From contig JANFOG010000011.1 in NCBI GenBank assembly GCA_024336345.1, positions 248,001 to 312,000 on the forward strand: a DNA stretch of 64,000 bases. The letters are read 5' to 3'. Within the stretch, counting starts at the first letter, position 1, and each line of letters starts with the position of its first letter. Origin of the DNA: Mariannaea sp. PMI_226 (taxonomy: Eukaryota; Ascomycota; Sordariomycetes; Hypocreales; Nectriaceae). The position numbers were made by a program, and so were the translations under genes. Under the pieces are notes generated by a model, which searched no databases, had not been told where the DNA came from, and worked only from the letters and a program-made list of their open reading frames with translations. Of the stretch, positions 50,401-61,466 are shown in pieces.

Positions 50401-53400
50401 TAGTGTCAAGGCTCTCGGGACTCATCAGTCTCGTATGGTTCCAACCAGGCCCTGGCGCCTTTCTCGAACGACACTTGATGGTCATAGCTCCGGGGACACC
50501 AGCGCGACGGGCCAGCTCGTTAGGTACGGACGGGAACCAGGGTTAAGCATGCCAGATGCTTACCGTGGTTTCCTGGTTGCTTGGTCGTAATCACAGGCAG
50601 GCGATCAATAAACAGGATGGACAGGAGGCACATACCCGCCCGCCTGAGCCCATTTCCCTTTCAAGCTCAACAGAGTGACTCAGAAAACTCGCCAGCATGA
50701 CGGCTTGGGCTGGTTGACTGGCTGGCTGGCTGGTGATGGTCTTACTACATAGTACGTGGTAGTCTTACCAATTCCTCCAAGTAATCTCAACTGCGACAAG
50801 AGATAGTACCAATGTATATTACTACATATCAATGTGATTACTGGTACAAGGGGTGGGGGGTTTGGTATTTCCCCCCTTTAGCCTTTTTGCTTTCCTCTGT
50901 TTTCCCCGCACCAGCGCAATCGGAGGTTCAATGAAGTGGATGACTCTATTGGCATGAGCCTCTTTGTGTCTTAGTTTGAGGGGACTTCGAATCCCCCAAA
51001 GAAGGTCTTGGATTGCAGTAGCGCGTAGACCCTTTGAGGAAAAGAAGCGACTAGAGCTTGACTCAATGTGGCAAGGCATGCCCAAAGACCTCCCAGAGAC
51101 GGAAAGGAGAGAATGGGTCGCTGCAGTCAACTTTTGGCCTTTAGGGTGAACCAGGATGCCCTGGTTTGACGAGCATAGCGCATACTGCGAACAGATTACA
51201 GCTTTCACTTGCTAGATTCATTAATCAATGCAGCCTTGTCGTTGCCGCGAGACGGCATGACTTTGCCTCATCCTGCCTGGTTTCGCCTCAAGAGTGTGTC
51301 CGATTCTTTGAAGGAATCGTATGTCATCTGGGGCTGTAATAAGAAAAAAAAAAAAAAAAGGAAAAGGCAACATTGAGTGAGACATGTTGGTCAATCCTGA
51401 GCCTTGCTTCTACCACGTACACCCTCAGCGAGCGCCTATCAAGCGAGAGGACACGGGGAGCGTCTCGGTGAGTTTGCAGGCCGACGGGGGTCTGAGACCC
51501 AGTAAAGCGTCGGCGTGGTGGGAGACAGGAGCCAGAACTGAGATGGATGGGCTCATGGGCTCGTGCCAGCGGTGACCAGACCGGGAAAGGTAGCTGGTGC
51601 TCCACCGGCGCACGCTTGGCGTTCTTCCTCAAGGTGGTGGTGGAGGCGGAGGAAGGACGAGGAGGTCCTCTTTAGGGGACGTCCGCTGTCTTCGTACGAG
51701 GATCTGGGAGGGATGCACCAGCAAATCCAAGGCGCCTAAGATTTGTTAAGGATCCTTGTGGCGGCTGACTCGGGGCGAACCCGATGGGCGGCGGAAGTAT
51801 GCTTCCATAATCCTGGGAGACTTGTGATGCCGCGTAAAAGACCATTCATGCGATGTCCATGTCATGACATGCCATGTGAGGAATTGGATATACGATACGG
51901 AGTACAGGCGTTCCATGTTACCATGGTACACAACGTTGGGCTTCCTAGGCAGGTATTTTATCATGTGGGAGGGTCCAGGGCGCAACGGGAGGCCATGCCG
52001 TGGATCTTGGAGTGGAACAATATCTGGGTCTTATTCACAAAGTAGCCTTCGATCTCGGCCATTTGTATCTTGCTGCACGTCGGTGTTTTCGAAGCGAAAG
52101 CTGTCATCAATCGACAATACCAGCACAAAGTTGGAAGCAAGTACAGAGGAGGTATTTCGAAGATGTGACCTCTGCAAGCCTGTGAGCCGCAAGGTACGAA
52201 AGCTGCAGGTCACATTGGGGATGTGCAATGATGTAAGCCTCTCGACGTAGAGACTTCCGGTCGGTAACGGACTAGAAGTCTTCAAGGTGGTAATCAATTA
52301 TTAAATACAAAGCGACTAGTAACTTGCGTGTTCGAAGCAGGTTGGTAACGTATCGCCTCCTACCCACCTGTTCGCGAAACACATGTTCTCTCTGTTGCAA
52401 CCCGCCCACAGGGTTTGCTTGACTGGCACGGGCAAGGTGCCATGAGATGCCATGGGACTAAGACATGAAGGTGAAGGACGCGGAGAGGGCAAGAGAGGGC
52501 AGAGGTTGTGTGGATACTACAAGCGCAGCACTCGGTGGGCATTCAACCGACCATCGGTGAAAGTCAAGTGGGAAAAAAGCTGTGGCCCAAGGGCTTGTTG
52601 GAGCGAACCTTGTATCGGTACAGACAGACATTGTCTCTTTGTTCTATAACCCAAATAATACCACAAATGAAAAAAAAAAATCAAAATCCAATAAAGATTT
52701 GGGTCATTTCAAAATCCTTCCGTTTCCAATCGAACTCGGACTCCCCTATTTCACGAATACATCCACGTCGACCGCGCGACAAGGACCACGGATCACAGGC
52801 CACCTCGAATCGCCTCACTCTGCCTCATCGCTCTCCTGACCAGGACGAGCACCCCAGTCAAAGGAACCAAACACCCAAGCAACCGTATTTTCAATAGGCG
52901 TTTCAACGCAGGAGCCATAATCGAATATAATTGCACAGGTTGCCTCTTTCTAGTCCTTGGCCTGCCAGAAAGCAGGGCATCACCACTGTCAATACAATAG
53001 GAAATAAAAAAGGTCCAGTGACGTATTCAACGACTCGAATTACGACTGGGCACAATTCAAGGAACGAAAATCACTACCACGACGACCATCATCACCATCA
53101 CCACCACCACCACCACCATTATACCCCCAGGAGAACGAAGTTTAGATATATGCGAGCCAGGTGATTTTACGGTCAGAGACGTCGAGACCTGCACAGCGAA
53201 GGCCAAAGCAAGCCTGCGCCAACACGAAACCCAACAACGCAGAAGCGCTTATTGGTGACGCAGCGCAACACAGCACAACGAAGCAACATTACATGGTATT
53301 ACCACGCGCACGTACGAGTGAAGCTTAAAAAAGAAATTGCATCTCATCAGCAAGAAGATACGGTCAGCCATCAGATGTATACGAAGCTTCTGGTGACTCC

Positions 53401-54248
53401 AATCGCACTCGCGCCTCAACATCCCTTCCCCTCTTTCAGTTGTCATTATTAATTACTCCTCGCATTTCAACAACTTACACCAGACCAGAGGGGGCCCCCG
53501 CCAAACGAGTGAAAAAAAAAAAAGAGAGGGGAAAATAAAAGGGAAGTTAAAGAACAACAGAGAGACGACCGAAGCCCTGATTACGGTGCACCAACGCCAG
53601 CGCTATTCATCCAGATCTCCACACGCACCATCGCGCATCGCACAGCTTCTCACCTTAGTGCGGCACCTCCGACCCATCGTACTCCAATTCTCCCACCCTC
53701 AGAAACACCACCGAGAAGAGCACCGAGCGCCCCGAAAACGCCACATTCTGCTCTTCCTTCACCTGCTCCCCGCAGCCCAGCTCATTTTTGATTCTGAATC
53801 ACCAAGTTAGAGAGCAGGCTTATTTCTCAATCGCACATCCCTCGATTTCCGGTCCACTTGACCATATCAACTCATCATCAACATCACCTCAACCTACAAC
53901 ACCTCAAAGTCTCTGGTCCGCCGCGCAAGTTGGTGGTCCGCGGAAGCTATATCTCCCACTGGAGTCCACCACCACCCACCTGCGGTCGCCCCCTGCGGCC
54001 CACTGCGCCCACCAACAAGACCGCCTGCACCCAGCAAGCCGGCTTCGCTGGGGCTGTAATCCCTGCCGCTGGATTGGACGACCATCTGCTGTAAGTAGGA
54101 GTCATTGACGGCAGAAGCGGCCTCCTCTGCGTTTCTTCCACCCACTGACGTTGCTGTGTAGGCTTCTTTCCAGGGCGTGGACAAGCGTGCCCAGCACCAA
54201 TCCACGACTGATCGACCCTGGCATCGCCTCTCCCTTGCTACGACTCAG
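47472..54248. other. 6.8-kb gene-poor region between divergent TAD3 and PFK2 genes
   Basis: No supportable gene. Open frames of up to 135 codons (such as 48760-49167 plus) have no recognisable pattern. It contains a 10-nt inverted repeat (GAAAGTTCCC at 49570-49579 with its complement at 49608-49617), a perfect 14-nt palindrome at 51858-51871, a (CAC)n tract at about 53095-53116 and CT-rich sequence toward the PFK2 start. Confidence 0.5.
51858..51871. repeat. perfect 14-nt palindrome
   Basis: CATGTCATGACATG reads identically on both strands and is flanked by further CATG words. It could be a dimeric factor site or chance; no gene is close. Confidence 0.5.
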
Positions 54249-56926
54249 ATGCCTTCAGCGACCCCGGTCATAGTGACCCCGGCTGGTAAGTGTGTCCCTG
54301 TCTCATTCTTATTTTCCCATTCCCCCCCATCCGCCATCGTCATCGTCCAGGCCTTGGTTCCTCAACGTTATTCATTGTCTTATAGAGACACTGTCTCGTA
54401 ATTTCTCGCCCCTTACCTCTCATCTTTCTTGATAAAGTTCCTCATCGAGATCCTGCCCTTTTGTACCTCCACTGCCTGATTCATTTTTAACCGCCACATT
54501 CACCCACGTACCTTCGTTGTCACTCGCCAGTCTTTGCCTCCCAATCTGGTACGCAGCTGGCACATTCCCTCTACCTACCACTACGAACAACCTTACTTTA
54601 CTCTCCGCGAGACATCGGACCTCCGTCCTGCATCTACATCACTCTCACCTTCATTTCTTCCCCCGTGACAAGCGCTTCTAAAACAAAACAAAAAACATAC
54701 ACTTACATACGATTATTCTTGTTTCCGCCGATACAGACGCGGGTCGCAAACAAACTAAACAGTCGGCCCTGGCCAAGCTTGTCATGCACAGCCTTCTGGG
54801 TCTTTCGCCATCTGCGTCGCCCAAGTCTTCGCCCAGGTCTCCAGCGCCTTCATCGTCGTCATCCACGGCCATCGAACCCGATGCAAATTTTGCGGTTCTA
54901 CCTCCTCCCATCGACGATGATCACCTCCCTCCACCACCTATTCCTTCAATTGCCGCAGCCTTGCGAGGCTTGAGCGACTTGACAGACACTCCTCCTTACG
55001 CGCGCAGCGTTACCTCAACCGCGCCCAGCTCACCACGCATGTAAGTGCCACTCTTGGTTTTTTTCCCCCATAAATCTACGTGCAATCGCGCTTTTAGGCT
55101 TCGGTTTGCCATGAAACCCATCGATTTCACCAAAGCCCAAGCTGACTCGCAGAAACCAGCCCCCCCTTGCGTCAGAATTCGGGCAGTCAAACCCCGAGAG
55201 TGCGACCTCATGCGACGACACTCAACATCCCGGGCATGACCCGGTCCCGCGTCTCGCCAGATGGAAGAATCCCCAAAAGAGACGTTGCTGCCAAACTGGT
55301 CATTGTCATGGTCGGATTACCTGCGCGAGGTAAATCATATATCACAAAGAAGCTGCAACGATATTTGTCTTGGCAGCAACATGATTCACGCATCTTCAAT
55401 GTCGGCAACCGAAGACGTGTTGCCGCAGGACGCACAGTTCCCGTGCATCCCAAACTACTGCCAGAGCCGGGACATCTTGACCCCCCTGTTCAAGCAGCGG
55501 CCATCCTTTTAAACGGTCTGCCCGCGCCGCAGATGGAGACACCACCTGAACAATCGGAACCCGATCTTCTGGATTTGAATGATAGTGTTGAAAAGAAGAA
55601 GGATGAAATGGACCAGTCGGCTCAATTTTTCGACCCTAAGAATGAAACTGCAGCGGCGCTACGAGAACAGGTCGCCATGGACACTCTTGATGAGCTGCTA
55701 GACTATCTGCTGATTCACGGAGGCGCTGTTGGTATTCTTGATGCCACCAACAGTACAATCGAGCGACGCCAACATATCGTGAATCGCATTCGTCAGCGAG
55801 AACCAAAGCTTGGTGTTCTGTTCATCGAAAGTATTTGCCACGACCCTAATCTGCTCGAAGCAAATATGCGCCTGAAGCTCTCTGGCCCTGACTATCGCGA
55901 CAAGGATCCTCAGAAATCCTTGGACGACTTCAAGAAACGAGTCGCCGCTTACGAGAGTGCGTACGTGCCTCTCGGTGAATATGAAGAGCGGCACGACATG
56001 CAATACATCCAGGTTCGTAGCTAGCACATCGTTTGCATGCACAAATGGTTCGCTGACAAATTCTGCAGATGATTGATGTAGGCAGGAAGCTGGTGCAACA
56101 TCGCCTCAAGGGCTTCTTGAGCAACGGTATCAGCCATTATCTTGCCAGTTTTAACCTGGCGCCTCGGCAGATCTGGATCACCAGACACGGCCAGAGTGTC
56201 GATAACGAGCTTGGTAAATTAGGTGGTGACTCTCCTCTGACTGAGCGGGGCCATTATTACGGCCTCGCCCTCCACAGATTCATCACATACAAGCGGAAGC
56301 AGTGGCTTATTGAGCAGAAGAGCAAGCTTGCCCAAGCCACGTTCCCACCTCTCCCCGGCGACAATACGCCTCCTTATCCCGAATTGAACCGCGAACTAGA
56401 CGACAAGAACTTTTGTATTTGGACTTCGATGCTTCAACGAAGTGTAGAAACGGCCGAATACTTTGAGGCTGATGACGATTACGACGTGAAGAATTGGGAG
56501 ATGCTCAACGAAATGAACTCTGGCCAATTCGAGGGCATGACATATGCTGAAATTGCAAAGAATCACCCAGATGACTACCAGAGGCGAGCCAGGGACAAGC
56601 TCAACTATATCTACCCTGGGGTTGGTGGCGAGGGTTACCTGCAGGTTGTCAGCCGCCTGCGCGACATGGTTCGAGAAGTTGAGCGTATTGAGGATCATGT
56701 CATGATCATTGGGCACCGATCGGTTTGTAGGGTGCTGATGGCTTACTTTATGGACCTCTCCCTGGCGGATATCACTGACATGGATGTTCCTTTGGGCATG
56801 CTCTATGCAATTGAGCCCAAGCCATATGGCGTCGCGTTCCACGCCTACAAGTACAATGAGACGCAGGGATGGTTTGACGAGATGCCCAACTACAAGCCGC
56901 AGAAGGCCTCCCGTGGCAGCATGTAG
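54249..56926 (+). CDS. 6-phosphofructo-2-kinase / fructose-2,6-bisphosphatase
   Basis: Sets the level of fructose 2,6-bisphosphate, the activator of phosphofructokinase-1 and inhibitor of fructose-1,6-bisphosphatase. My model has four exons: 54249-54285, 54737-55040, 55187-56012 and 56069-56926 (674 residues). The first exon encodes MPSATPVIVTPA and is joined through a long intron (54286-54736, GTAAGT to ATACAG); a shorter protein could start at ATG 54784. The N-terminus is Ser/Pro-rich. The kinase domain has Walker A GLPARGKSY near 157-165 and GILDATNST. The bisphosphatase domain keeps RHGQS (Arg428, His429), Glu537 in LNEMNSGQFEG and His605 in IIGHRSVCR, so both activities appear possible. 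The third-exon acceptor (GGGCAG at 55181-55186) is chosen because it joins SSPRI to QTPRVRPHATTLN in frame. The identity is certain; the exact 5' end is less so. Confidence 0.9.
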
Positions 56927-58081
56927 GTCTTTCACCTCGCTGCCGCCGCCGCTACCTTATCCGGATATCGTATCCGATGTGTATAACACCAACAACCCTG
57001 AACGTCCTAATAATCTCTTTTGTCGGTGGACATTACGAAACACTCTTCTTACTTCTCTTTTTTCTTTTTCTTCTTATCTTCTTTGCTTTCGGCGTTTGTG
57101 GGGATACGGCTTACGATGCTACGCAACTTGGGGATCATCGCATATCAATGGAACGGGAGGGCGACATAAAACAGAAACAATGGTAGCGGCATAGGCGTTT
57201 TTCCGTTCGATTGATAAAGGGATACCTCTAACCAGGTGGCATTACTTTGCGAACCAACCTTTTTTCTTCGTTGTTTTCATTTCCTTTTCTCTCCTTTTCC
57301 TTTTTCTCCCGCTTCCTCTTTCTTGCGAAGTGTTTTTAACGGATCTTTTTTCCTCTGGTATGGAATATTATGAGAGTTACTTTCCTCAAGATTGAAAGAA
57401 GCTCGGGCTGTGGTCTGGTCTGGGAGTACAACAAGCGTGCTTGGTTCACAACTTATAAAAACGGGGTGGTACTCCATTGGCGTTGTTATTCATTTACTTT
57501 ACACGATACCGTCTTCTATGTCTCCCTTGTTCACTGGGGAGGCTTGGCAAAACAAAAAGGGGGAAACACGACTATTTTTGGGAATGGAATATAGATGGTA
57601 TACCGTAGACGCTCGGCATTACGGCGTCAAAACACTTTGTTCAACGCGCAAACAGACTAGGCAAAAAAAGCTCCTTTCATGGGAGGGAAACCGCTTGTGG
57701 GTTATAGGAATCTTTGCTATATAGAGCTTCAACATTCGAATTGTCTCTCTGCAACATGATTGCGTCCTGTTTTCAAACCTATCTGTGCTCACATCCTTTT
57801 CACAATACACCAAATGTTCAATGTTCTGACTATTCATCGCGCCCCCATGTTTCTTGCTTGAAGAGAATATGCAGTTTTGTCTATTTTGTATTATGTCGAG
57901 AACTCCTAAATACATATTGGTATATATGTGTACCAAAGCTTTTTTGACTAGCCGTGAAATCCCAAAACGCCATGCCATGTCATGCCCATTTTCAATACAC
58001 CCGCAAGTTCAGTCCTCCCCTTGTGACAACTTTGATTTCCAGTGTTCTTTTTATCAGGCGTCAGCACACCGAAGAAGGAAA
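56927..58081. other. convergent intergenic region
   Basis: About 1.15 kb of T-rich 3' flank shared by PFK2 and SOF1. No gene supported. Confidence 0.55.
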
Positions 58082-59419
58082 TTATTTCTCTGTCGCCAGA
58101 ACCATCTTCTCTCTCTCGCCCTTTCTCCTCTCAAATTGCTTCTTAGAGTGGCGGCGCTCGTTCTCCTCACGGCGCTTGATGCTCTTCAACTCCTCAGCCT
58201 TGATCTCACCGGCCTTCTTCAAGACCTTAGGAACGTGGCGATGACGTTTGATACGGCGAATCTCAGGCATATGCTCGAATCGCTGCACCAGGGAGTCGTT
58301 GTACTCCAGAGCCTGGCGCTGACGGGTCGACTTGATGCCTTCGCGCTGGGAGGCATTTGCGCGCCACAGTCGGATGTTGCCATCGTCCGAGCCTGAGAGC
58401 ACGTACCGGGCATCCGGAGTCCAGCGAGCAGCCATGACACGTTGCATGCGCTTGGTGTGATAGATGTCGCGGGAGTGACCACGGTCGCGCTGCCAGAGCC
58501 GAACGGTACGATCCCATGATGCGGAGACGAGTTCCTCGCCGGTAGGAGAGAATTCAACATCCATGACGGCGGCCACGTGATCCTTAAGAACGTTGCGAGC
58601 ACGGTCGAACTTGCGCATGTCGAAGAGGTAGATGTTGTGGTCTTCGGAGGCGGTGGCGAAGTTAAAGGCCTCCATGGGGGACCAGGCGATGCGGTTGCTG
58701 GCGAAGTTGAGGGTAGTCTTGGTAACGGGTGTGGAAGTGCGCAGGTCGTAGATGACAATGGAGCGGTCGTTGGAACAAGACGCCAGGATTGACGTCTCAA
58801 CGTAGTTGAATGCAACATGCGTAATTGTGTCGATGGAGGTTGGCCAGTGTAGCACCTCGGGAGCAGCTGTATGTCGCTCCAGGTCGTAGATTGATATCAC
58901 GCTCGAGGCAGCGGCAAAAGCGTTCTTGGATCGATGATGCGACAGACTCGTAAACGCGCCAGTACCAAGCCATGATGAAATAGGTGCGGCTTCGGCAGGA
59001 GTATTGTAAGGATCGAACAGCTTGACCGAGCGATCGGCACCACAAGTCAAGATTTTCTGGTCTCTTGTCCACTCCAGGCCCTTGACGATGTTCTCATGGG
59101 CAGTCGTGTGCCAAATCTCGTCGCGATCCGCTAGGTCCCAGACTTTCACCACACCGTCTCCACTACCACTAGCAAAATGCTCGAGAGAGTTGGGGTCCTT
59201 GGCAATTGAGTAGACACCGTCGACGTGTCCGCGCCCCAGCTGGCCGATGAAGGGCTGGGCGTGCATCCGTTCGAGCTTGACAGCGTTGACAGCTCGTTTG
59301 TACTCACGAGCTCGTTCGAAAGGATGCAAGGCCGAGTCGAGGTTGCGAGGCTGCTTGGTCACATCGGACCCGGCAGGCTGTTGGGCCGACACGGAGCGGG
59401 TGAGAGCCTTGATCTTCAT
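58082..59419 (-). CDS. SOF1: SOF1/DCAF13, U3 snoRNP WD40 protein
   Basis: Nucleolar WD-repeat component of the small-subunit processome, needed with U3 snoRNA for 18S rRNA maturation. Intronless, 445 residues, ATG at 59419. The N-terminus MKIKALTRS and DSALHPFERAREYKRAVNA are characteristic of Sof1. Seven WD40 repeats follow (for example GSGDGVVKVWDL, CGADRSVKLFD, CSNDRSIVIYDL, ASEDHNIYLFD, ASWDRTVRLWQ, GSDDGNIRLW). The C-terminal Sof1 domain reads LEYNDSLVQRFEHMPEIRRI and RHRHVPKVLKKAGEI and ends in a Lys/Arg/Glu-rich helix. Length equals the usual family length. It is divergent from RPB3, whose start lies 391 bases away. Confidence 0.97.
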   Translation of the reverse strand: MKIKALTRSVSAQQPAGSDVTKQPRNLDSALHPFERAREYKRAVNAVKLERMHAQPFIGQLGRGHVDGVYSIAKDPNSLEHFASGSGDGVVKVWDLADRDEIWHTTAHENIVKGLEWTRDQKILTCGADRSVKLFDPYNTPAEAAPISSWLGTGAFTSLSHHRSKNAFAAASSVISIYDLERHTAAPEVLHWPTSIDTITHVAFNYVETSILASCSNDRSIVIYDLRTSTPVTKTTLNFASNRIAWSPMEAFNFATASEDHNIYLFDMRKFDRARNVLKDHVAAVMDVEFSPTGEELVSASWDRTVRLWQRDRGHSRDIYHTKRMQRVMAARWTPDARYVLSGSDDGNIRLWRANASQREGIKSTRQRQALEYNDSLVQRFEHMPEIRRIKRHRHVPKVLKKAGEIKAEELKSIKRREENERRHSKKQFERRKGEREKMVLATEK

Positions 59420-59810
59420 GATTCGGAATGGCGGGTGAATACGTGAAGGGAGATCTTCTCAACCACCTATATCCTGTCGTCGCTTTTTCCTTGGCGGGGA
59501 GTTTTTTTTCTCTTATCAGACTAAGTGCCATGCAAGGCGATAAGAGATTTGGGGGATTGCCCGGATTAGTAATGTTCCGGGAGCAAAGCAAACTAGTGTT
59601 TGTCACTTGTCATGTCGCATGTGCTTGGTAAATGTCGAAAGCAGGACCATCAACAACCTTTCTTTGTGTGTCATTTACGACGACGACAACGGGCCACGAG
59701 ATTAAAGACGCGCACAAACTTGACCACTGTAGAATACAAGCTCTATAGATACCGCATTCTTCTTCATTTCTCCCACGCTACCTATCGCCTCGCGGCGCGA
59801 TCTCGCCAAA
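59420..59810. promoter_or_regulatory. bidirectional SOF1-RPB3 promoter region
   Basis: Only 390 bases separate the divergent start codons of SOF1 and RPB3, so both promoters must lie here. CT-rich sequence precedes RPB3 at 59755-59775. No TATA box is obvious on either side, as is usual for constitutive growth genes. Confidence 0.65.
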
Positions 59811-60960
59811 ATGGATGGCATGAACTACGACCCCATGGCCATGGACGGGGAGCCTGAACAACCCCAAGTCAAAATCTCCGCGGTATGGGAGGCCCCTTCC
59901 CCTCGGCGCCTCCTAGCAGTGAGATTGAGATGAATCTGACATGAAGCGAAAACCAGGCTGATCACACCCACGTCGACTTTGAACTATCCAAGACGAATCT
60001 TTCATTTGCCAACGCGCTGCGACGAATTATCCAAGCCGAGGTGCCAACCATCGCGATCGATCTAGTAGAAATCGAAGTCAACAGCTCCGTGCTAGCCGAC
60101 GAGTTCATCGCCCATCGCTTGGGCCTAATTCCCCTCGATTCGAAAGGAATTGGGGAGCTCAACTACTCCCGTGACTGCGACTGCGAGCAGTACTGCGAAC
60201 AATGCAGTGTCTCGCTCACTTTGCACGCTAAATGTACTTCTGACGAAATTATGAAGGTGTACGCTCGCGACCTCGTCGTCGACGGCCGACAGGCTGGCTC
60301 TCTTGGGAGCCCCGTTATCAGGGATCCGGATGGATTTGGTTGCCTGATTGCGAAGTTGCGGAAGGACCAGGAGCTGAAGATTAATTGCATCGCGAAGAAG
60401 GGTATTGCCAAAGAACACGCGAAGTGGATGCCAACATCGGCTGTTGGCTTCGAGTACGATCCTCACAACAAGCTGCATCATCTAGATATGTGGTTCGAGA
60501 ACGATACCGACCCTGAGGTGGAATGGTGAGTTTGATTTAAAATCATCTTTTCTGCGAGGACAATACTGAAAAGTCTCCTAGGCCAAAGAGTAAATATGCT
60601 CAGTGGGAAGAGCCTGCGCAAGAGGGCGAACCATTCGACTACGATGCCGTCCCGAACAGATTCTACTTTGAGGTAGAAACCTCAGGCAATATGGAGCCTG
60701 ATCAGATCGTTGAGAGTGGCATTCGTGTCTTGCAACAAAAGATTGGCGGTCTGCTTAAGAGCCTGGACCCCAGAAAGTACGGAGGCGAAGAACCGGTTGA
60801 GTTTGATGGGCCACGAAGTCCCGATATGAACATGGACGGCGGCACAACTCCCTGGGGGCAAGATGGCGGATACACTTCTTATGGTGGAAATGCGACAGCG
60901 TACGGTGGAGGTATGACGGCCTACGGGACGACACCGTACGGTCAATCGTCATGGCAGTAA
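59811..60960 (+). CDS. RPB3: RNA polymerase II subunit RPB3
   Basis: Third-largest Pol II subunit, homologous to one bacterial alpha subunit; with Rpb11 it nucleates polymerase assembly. Three exons, 59811-59882, 59957-60525 and 60582-60960, give 339 residues. Donors are GTATGG and GTGAGT; acceptors ACCAG and CCTAG. The alpha-like core reads HVDFELSKTNLSFANALRRI and IAIDLVEIEVNSSVLADEFIAHRLGLIPL. The Rpb3 zinc site is Cys98, Cys100, Cys104 and Cys107 in DCDCEQYCEQCSV. The fungal tail is Gly/Tyr-rich (repeated Y-G-G) and ends QSSWQ. Length fits the family. Confidence 0.97.
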
Positions 60961-61466
60961 TGGGTGAGGGCGTTTCATGAGCTGGGCAAAGATTTGTTTC
61001 CTAATCAAAGCAAACGACCTGGCTTGTGGTTTGATGGTTCTGGATCCTGTAATAGTACTCGTAAAGCATGGTCGTAGATTGGAATTTTCTTTACCCCCTG
61101 AGAGGCTTACTTGGAGATGGCAAGGCAGGGGGGACAAAATTACCCCAAAAAAAAGGAACAGCGGAACAAACAAAAAATACCAAGAAAGCTCACTCGATTC
61201 TCAAGTTCTGACCATATCTCTCATACCGACAAAACTCAATTTTTGTTTCTCATCTTTATGTATTCAAATGCATGGATAAAAAGTACAAGGAGACTTGAGG
61301 CGACAGTCTGGCCTTCGAAGTCTCGTTTACAATTGAATAATAAACGCCATGAAGGATGCTGCCCATTGCTCTATCTATAGCCGCGCGTCGAGGGGGGGAG
61401 ACGAAAGAAAAGAAACGCCGAATATGCTCATACCCTCCTTACCCTACCCGGTCTATATTGTCCGGT
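60961..61466. other. convergent intergenic region
   Basis: 506 bases between the RPB3 and dicarboxylate carrier stops. AT-rich 3' flanks; nothing else seen. Confidence 0.6.
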
